A stretch of DNA of 64,000 bases from Novosphingobium pokkalii (GTDB lineage Bacteria > Pseudomonadota > Alphaproteobacteria > Sphingomonadales > Sphingomonadaceae): the NCBI RefSeq assembly GCF_014652855.1, contig NZ_BMZP01000020.1, positions 21,752-85,751 on the forward strand, given 5' to 3'. The notes below the pieces were generated by a model. It made no database searches. It had not been told where the DNA came from and saw only the letters and a list, made by a program, of their open reading frames with translations. Positions 61,266 to 64,000 of the stretch are shown here, in pieces. How positions within the stretch are numbered: position 1 is the first letter of the stretch; each line of letters opens with the position of its first letter. A program made the position numbers and the translations under genes.

Positions 61266-61553
61266 ATGAAACATGAACTGATCCTGGGCATTGCCGCCAC
61301 TTCTCTGCTTGCCGCCCCGGCCTATGCGGCGCCGCAGGCCCCGGCCACCGCATCGCAGCCTGCCAAGGGCGGCGGCAAATGCGCCAGCGGCAAGTGCGGC
61401 ACCGAGAAGATCTACAGCCAGACCAAGCTCCAGCACGATCCGAACGGCGTGCTCGTGCGCGCCCGCGACGGCAAATGCGGCCTCACCGGCAAGGGCTACA
61501 AGGTCGCCGAGAACAGCCGAAGCCGGTTGGCGGAGGGCGTATGCGGACGCTGA
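61266..61553 (+). CDS. hvfA: HvfA/bufferin-like RiPP precursor with GKCG motifs
   Basis: 95 residues. A signal peptide (MKHELILGIAATSLLAAPA) cleaves near residue 21. The mature part has four Cys (39, 44, 71, 93) in GKC-ASGKCG, DGKCG and GVCG, resembling the EGKCG modification motif of HvfA. Such Cys are converted to oxazolone-thioamide groups that bind copper in related systems. The next gene, an MNIO enzyme, overlaps its end. A DUF2282 bufferin pattern is not matched, so the assignment is by motif and context. Confidence 0.75.
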   Translation: MKHELILGIAATSLLAAPAYAAPQAPATASQPAKGGGKCASGKCGTEKIYSQTKLQHDPNGVLVRARDGKCGLTGKGYKVAENSRSRLAEGVCGR

Positions 61554-62380
61554 CCGCAGGCGCGCGCGGACTTGGGCTTCGGCCCGAGTTCGTCGACACC
61601 CTTCTCGAATCGCCCGCCGTTAAAGGTCTGGATTTTCTGGAAGTCGCCCCCGAAAACTGGATGCAGATTGGCGGTCGCAAGCGCGACCAACTCGACCGCA
61701 TCGCTGATCGCTATCCGTTGGTCGCTCATGGCCTGAGCCTGTCCATCGCCGATACGGAGCCGCTCAACACCGCCTTCTTGCGCGATATTGCCCGGTTCCT
61801 CGACGACTATGGCATAGCCATCTACAGCGATCACCTGAGCGCCGCGCGCGACAGCACCGGCTATCTCTACGATCTGCTTCCGGTTCCGCGCCGCGCGGAG
61901 AACCTGCCCTATCTGGCAGACCGCATCGCACAGGTGCAGGACATTACGAGCCGCCGCCTCGTTCTGGAAAACATCTCCGCCTATCACCTTTATAGCGGGG
62001 AGATGCCCGAGGGCGCGTTCTTCGCCGAACTCGTCGCGCGCTCCGGTTGCGGCATCCTGCTCGACATCAACAACGCCTATGTGAATGCGCGTAACCACGG
62101 CACCGATGCCAGCGCGTTCCTCCGCGCTCTGCCGTCCGAGGCCATCGTCTATTATCACATCGCCGGGCATCTCGAACTTGCCGACGGCTTTCTGGTCGAT
62201 ACCCATGGCGCGCCCGTCGCCGACGCAGTCATGGCGCTCGCGCATGAGACCTGGGCGCTGCACGGCGCGCGCCCGCTGTTGCTCGAACGCGACAATAACG
62301 TGCCCGCGCTCGACGTCCTGCTGGCTGATCTCGGCGCTATCGCAACCACCATCGACGAAGGCCGCCATGTCCTTGCCTGA
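61541..62380 (+). CDS. hvfB: MNIO (DUF692) RiPP maturase
   Basis: 279 residues from the ATG at 61541 with GGAGG upstream, overlapping the precursor by 13 bp. The TIM-barrel multinuclear iron-dependent oxidase family is recognised from VAPENWMQIGG, VAHGLSLSI, YSDHLSAA, ENISAYH, LDINNAYVNARNHG and HIAGHLE, which hold the His/Glu/Asp/Asn metal ligands. It should modify precursor cysteines. Confidence 0.92.
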   Translation: MRTLTAGARGLGLRPEFVDTLLESPAVKGLDFLEVAPENWMQIGGRKRDQLDRIADRYPLVAHGLSLSIADTEPLNTAFLRDIARFLDDYGIAIYSDHLSAARDSTGYLYDLLPVPRRAENLPYLADRIAQVQDITSRRLVLENISAYHLYSGEMPEGAFFAELVARSGCGILLDINNAYVNARNHGTDASAFLRALPSEAIVYYHIAGHLELADGFLVDTHGAPVADAVMALAHETWALHGARPLLLERDNNVPALDVLLADLGAIATTIDEGRHVLA

Positions 62381-63080
62381 AACCGCCGCACCGCGCGCCA
62401 TGGCGATGGAATTCGCCAGCTTCTGCCGGGCCGCCCGCAAGAACGGCTCGGGGATATACGGCCAGTTGCTGCGCGAGAATGTCGCCGACGCCCTGCGGGC
62501 AAGCTTCCCGCTGTTCACCGGCCTTATTGGCAGCGCAGCACTGGATGCGGCGATTGAAGCGTTTATTCAGCGCCACCCGGCGACGCGCCCGCAGTTCCAC
62601 CATATCGCCACCGAGTTCCTGCTCTTTGTGCAGCGCCAACCTGTATCGCCGCGCGAACAGATCGCGCTGCTGGAATATGAGTGGGCGCTGCTCGCGGCCG
62701 AGATCGACGCCGCATCGGTGCCACCCGCCAGCACGGAAATGGAAAGGCTTGCGCTAAACCCCACCACCCGCCTGGTGTTGTTGCAGTTCGATCCCGCACA
62801 GCCAGCGGCCGGGGGCGACGGCGTTGATCGCCCGCATGCGATTTTCCGCAACGCCAATCATCAGGTGCTCACCCTGCCGCTGACGCTGCCGGATTGCCTG
62901 CTGATCGAGCATCTTCGCGCGAAAGAAGCGGCGCCGCTTGCCGGGCTTTTCGACACGCTAACGCCCTGTTGCTCGACCGTCGAACTCCAGACCAGCCTGA
63001 CGCGTGGTCTGATCTGCGGCCTGTTCTGCCCACCCCCAAGACCATCGGAGACCCCGCATGAAACTGATCGCCCTTGTTGA
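62367..63080 (+). CDS. hvfC: DUF2063 RiPP partner protein
   Basis: 237 residues from the ATG at 62367, overlapping the maturase by 14 bp. The N-terminal DUF2063 region (AMEFASFCRAARKNGSGIYG, RRENVADALRASFPLF-type core) binds the precursor and delivers it to the MNIO enzyme. The C-terminus is less conserved and contains a CC pair (TPCCSTVE). Confidence 0.87.
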   Translation: MSLPETAAPRAMAMEFASFCRAARKNGSGIYGQLLRENVADALRASFPLFTGLIGSAALDAAIEAFIQRHPATRPQFHHIATEFLLFVQRQPVSPREQIALLEYEWALLAAEIDAASVPPASTEMERLALNPTTRLVLLQFDPAQPAAGGDGVDRPHAIFRNANHQVLTLPLTLPDCLLIEHLRAKEAAPLAGLFDTLTPCCSTVELQTSLTRGLICGLFCPPPRPSETPHETDRPC

Positions 63081-63666
63081 TACTGCGCTCGAAAAGGCCC
63101 GCGCGCTGGATTTCGTTGCCCCGCTCGCCATCCGGCTCTATCTGCTGCCCATCTTTTACGAAGGCGCGCACGCAAAGCTGACCGGCTTCGAAGCGCTGGT
63201 GCAGTGGTTTGGCGCCCCCGTTGCGCAAGGTGGCCTGAACATGCCCGCCCCGCTGCTGATGGCGGTTCTCGCCACGGCGACGGAAACCGCCGGCTGCATC
63301 CTTCTGGCGCTCGGCCTGTTCACCCGTCTGATCTCGATCCCGCTGATGGTGACGATGACGGTTGCCGGCCTGTCGGTCCACTGGTCGCACGGGTGGGCGG
63401 CAATCGCGGGGAAGACCGCCGAGTCCACCCTGCGACTCCAGGCCTTCATGGAATGGTTGGCACAGAATTTTCCCGGCCGGTTTAACTATATCACGCAATA
63501 TGGCGACCCGGTGGTGCTCAACAACGGCATCGAGTTCACGGTCACCTATGTCATCATGCTTGCTGTCCTCTTCTTCTACGGCGGCGGACGTTTTGTAAGT
63601 CTGGACTATTGGCTCGGACAGTTCCGGGCACGCCCGGACGGCGCCCTGGCTGCGGCGCACGTCTGA
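63058..63666 (+). CDS. hvfD: DoxX-family membrane protein of the RiPP operon
   Basis: 202 residues, overlapping hvfC by 23 bp. Four hydrophobic segments, including AIRLYLLPIFYEGAHAKLTG and TETAGCILLALGLFTRLIS, match DoxX. DoxX proteins accompany HvfABC/bufferin clusters; the exact role is unsettled. It is the last gene of the operon. Confidence 0.87.
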   Translation: MKLIALVDTALEKARALDFVAPLAIRLYLLPIFYEGAHAKLTGFEALVQWFGAPVAQGGLNMPAPLLMAVLATATETAGCILLALGLFTRLISIPLMVTMTVAGLSVHWSHGWAAIAGKTAESTLRLQAFMEWLAQNFPGRFNYITQYGDPVVLNNGIEFTVTYVIMLAVLFFYGGGRFVSLDYWLGQFRARPDGALAAAHV

Positions 63667-64000
63667 CACCTAGCTCCTTGGTTTCGAAGGCATTCATGGC
63701 TTTTCTACGCCGCGAATGCCGTTGAGATCGCTGTTCACTTCGGCCGATCATATCGCCCACAGCATGCTCGAAACGTGAAACGGCCAGTTGCAGTCATTGC
63801 GGACACTCCTGCCAGCGCCACGGAACGACGCAATCTGGTCGGTGGCTTCCTATGGCGTCCCCCGCTGGAACGGCCACTTTCAATCCTTCGATTGATGCAA
63901 CCTATCGTTCCGATCGCCCACTTGAAGTGACTATAGACGTGACGTGCTCCCCTGATTGTTACCGGTCAGAGGTAGAGTCTCGCTCCTTCATGATGATTGT
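63667..64000. other. 334 bp without a gene at the right edge
   Basis: I see no coding frame, tRNA, clear terminator or copy of the tRNA-Val 3' end. The sequence resembles the degenerate gap at 57,655-58,052 in character, so the cargo operon is flanked on both sides by gene-free DNA. Confidence 0.5.

Noticed and set aside
59216..61300. 694-codon minus-strand frame
   Set aside because: It is antisense to YeiH and the MBL lipoprotein, both with complete motifs and good starts.
63667..64000. Far attachment site of the element
   Set aside because: No copy of the tRNA-Val 3' end is present, and no direct repeat with 24,761-24,784 was seen.
1..64000. CRISPR array
   Set aside because: No series of evenly spaced direct repeats and no cas genes were found.

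Overview
The window is high-GC alphaproteobacterial DNA, most likely from a sphingomonad close to Novosphingobium or Sphingobium. The grounds are the FecI/FecR-linked STN TonB receptor, a TorF-type porin, a DUF3297 protein, a CHAP-domain protein and the style of the F-type transfer genes; no rRNA or other species marker is present.

Positions 1-24.7 kb look like chromosome. From the left: a TPR protein cut by the window edge, a 32-bp inverted repeat, a pseudouridine synthase (RluE type) with a ribosomal-protein arginine hydroxylase (RoxA type), an XRE-cupin regulator, and a nutrient-uptake locus (FecI sigma, FecR, STN TonB receptor, histidine acid phosphatase/phytase). A homocysteine methyltransferase follows, coupled to a second TonB receptor and divergent from an APC permease. 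Then come pirin, a TorF porin behind a nested stem-loop leader, a carbonic anhydrase-SulP pair (probable bicarbonate uptake), a two-component system with a small Cys-containing secreted protein, Der GTPase with DUF983, a CHAP protein and DUF3297.

A tRNA-Val(CAC) at 24,710-24,784 marks the left end of an integrated element. A tyrosine recombinase, two small HTH/excisionase-like genes and a divergent XRE repressor with clustered operator half-sites follow directly. The cargo begins with a complete four-gene Qat anti-phage system (qatABCD, 27.55-32.27 kb) and a TacA/TacT-type toxin-antitoxin pair. A 1.29-kb IS3-family element is next; its two flanks are unrelated gene fragments, which suggests an IS-mediated deletion. 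The left flank repeats the leader of the transglycosylase gene found 1.75 kb further on.

From 35.2 to 55.9 kb lies an F-type conjugation apparatus: lytic transglycosylase, two divergent regulators, pilin, then traL-E-K-B-dsbC-V-C-(unknown membrane protein)-trbI-S26 peptidase-W-U-trbC-N-F-H-G, mostly with stop/start overlaps. No relaxase or coupling protein is visible, so either the element continues past the right edge or those genes are absent. A small coiled-coil membrane protein and a DUF3800 protein follow.

The last cargo module (58.05-63.67 kb) is a LysR regulator next to a six-gene run: a YeiH-type exporter, a metallo-beta-lactamase-fold lipoprotein, and a four-gene MNIO (DUF692) RiPP cluster. 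That cluster has a short secreted four-Cys precursor with GKCG motifs, DUF692, DUF2063 and DoxX. It resembles the HvfABCD/bufferin copper-binding RiPP systems, but its short precursor and its fusion to the exporter/lipoprotein operon are unusual. This is my main candidate for an under-described system; Qat is second.
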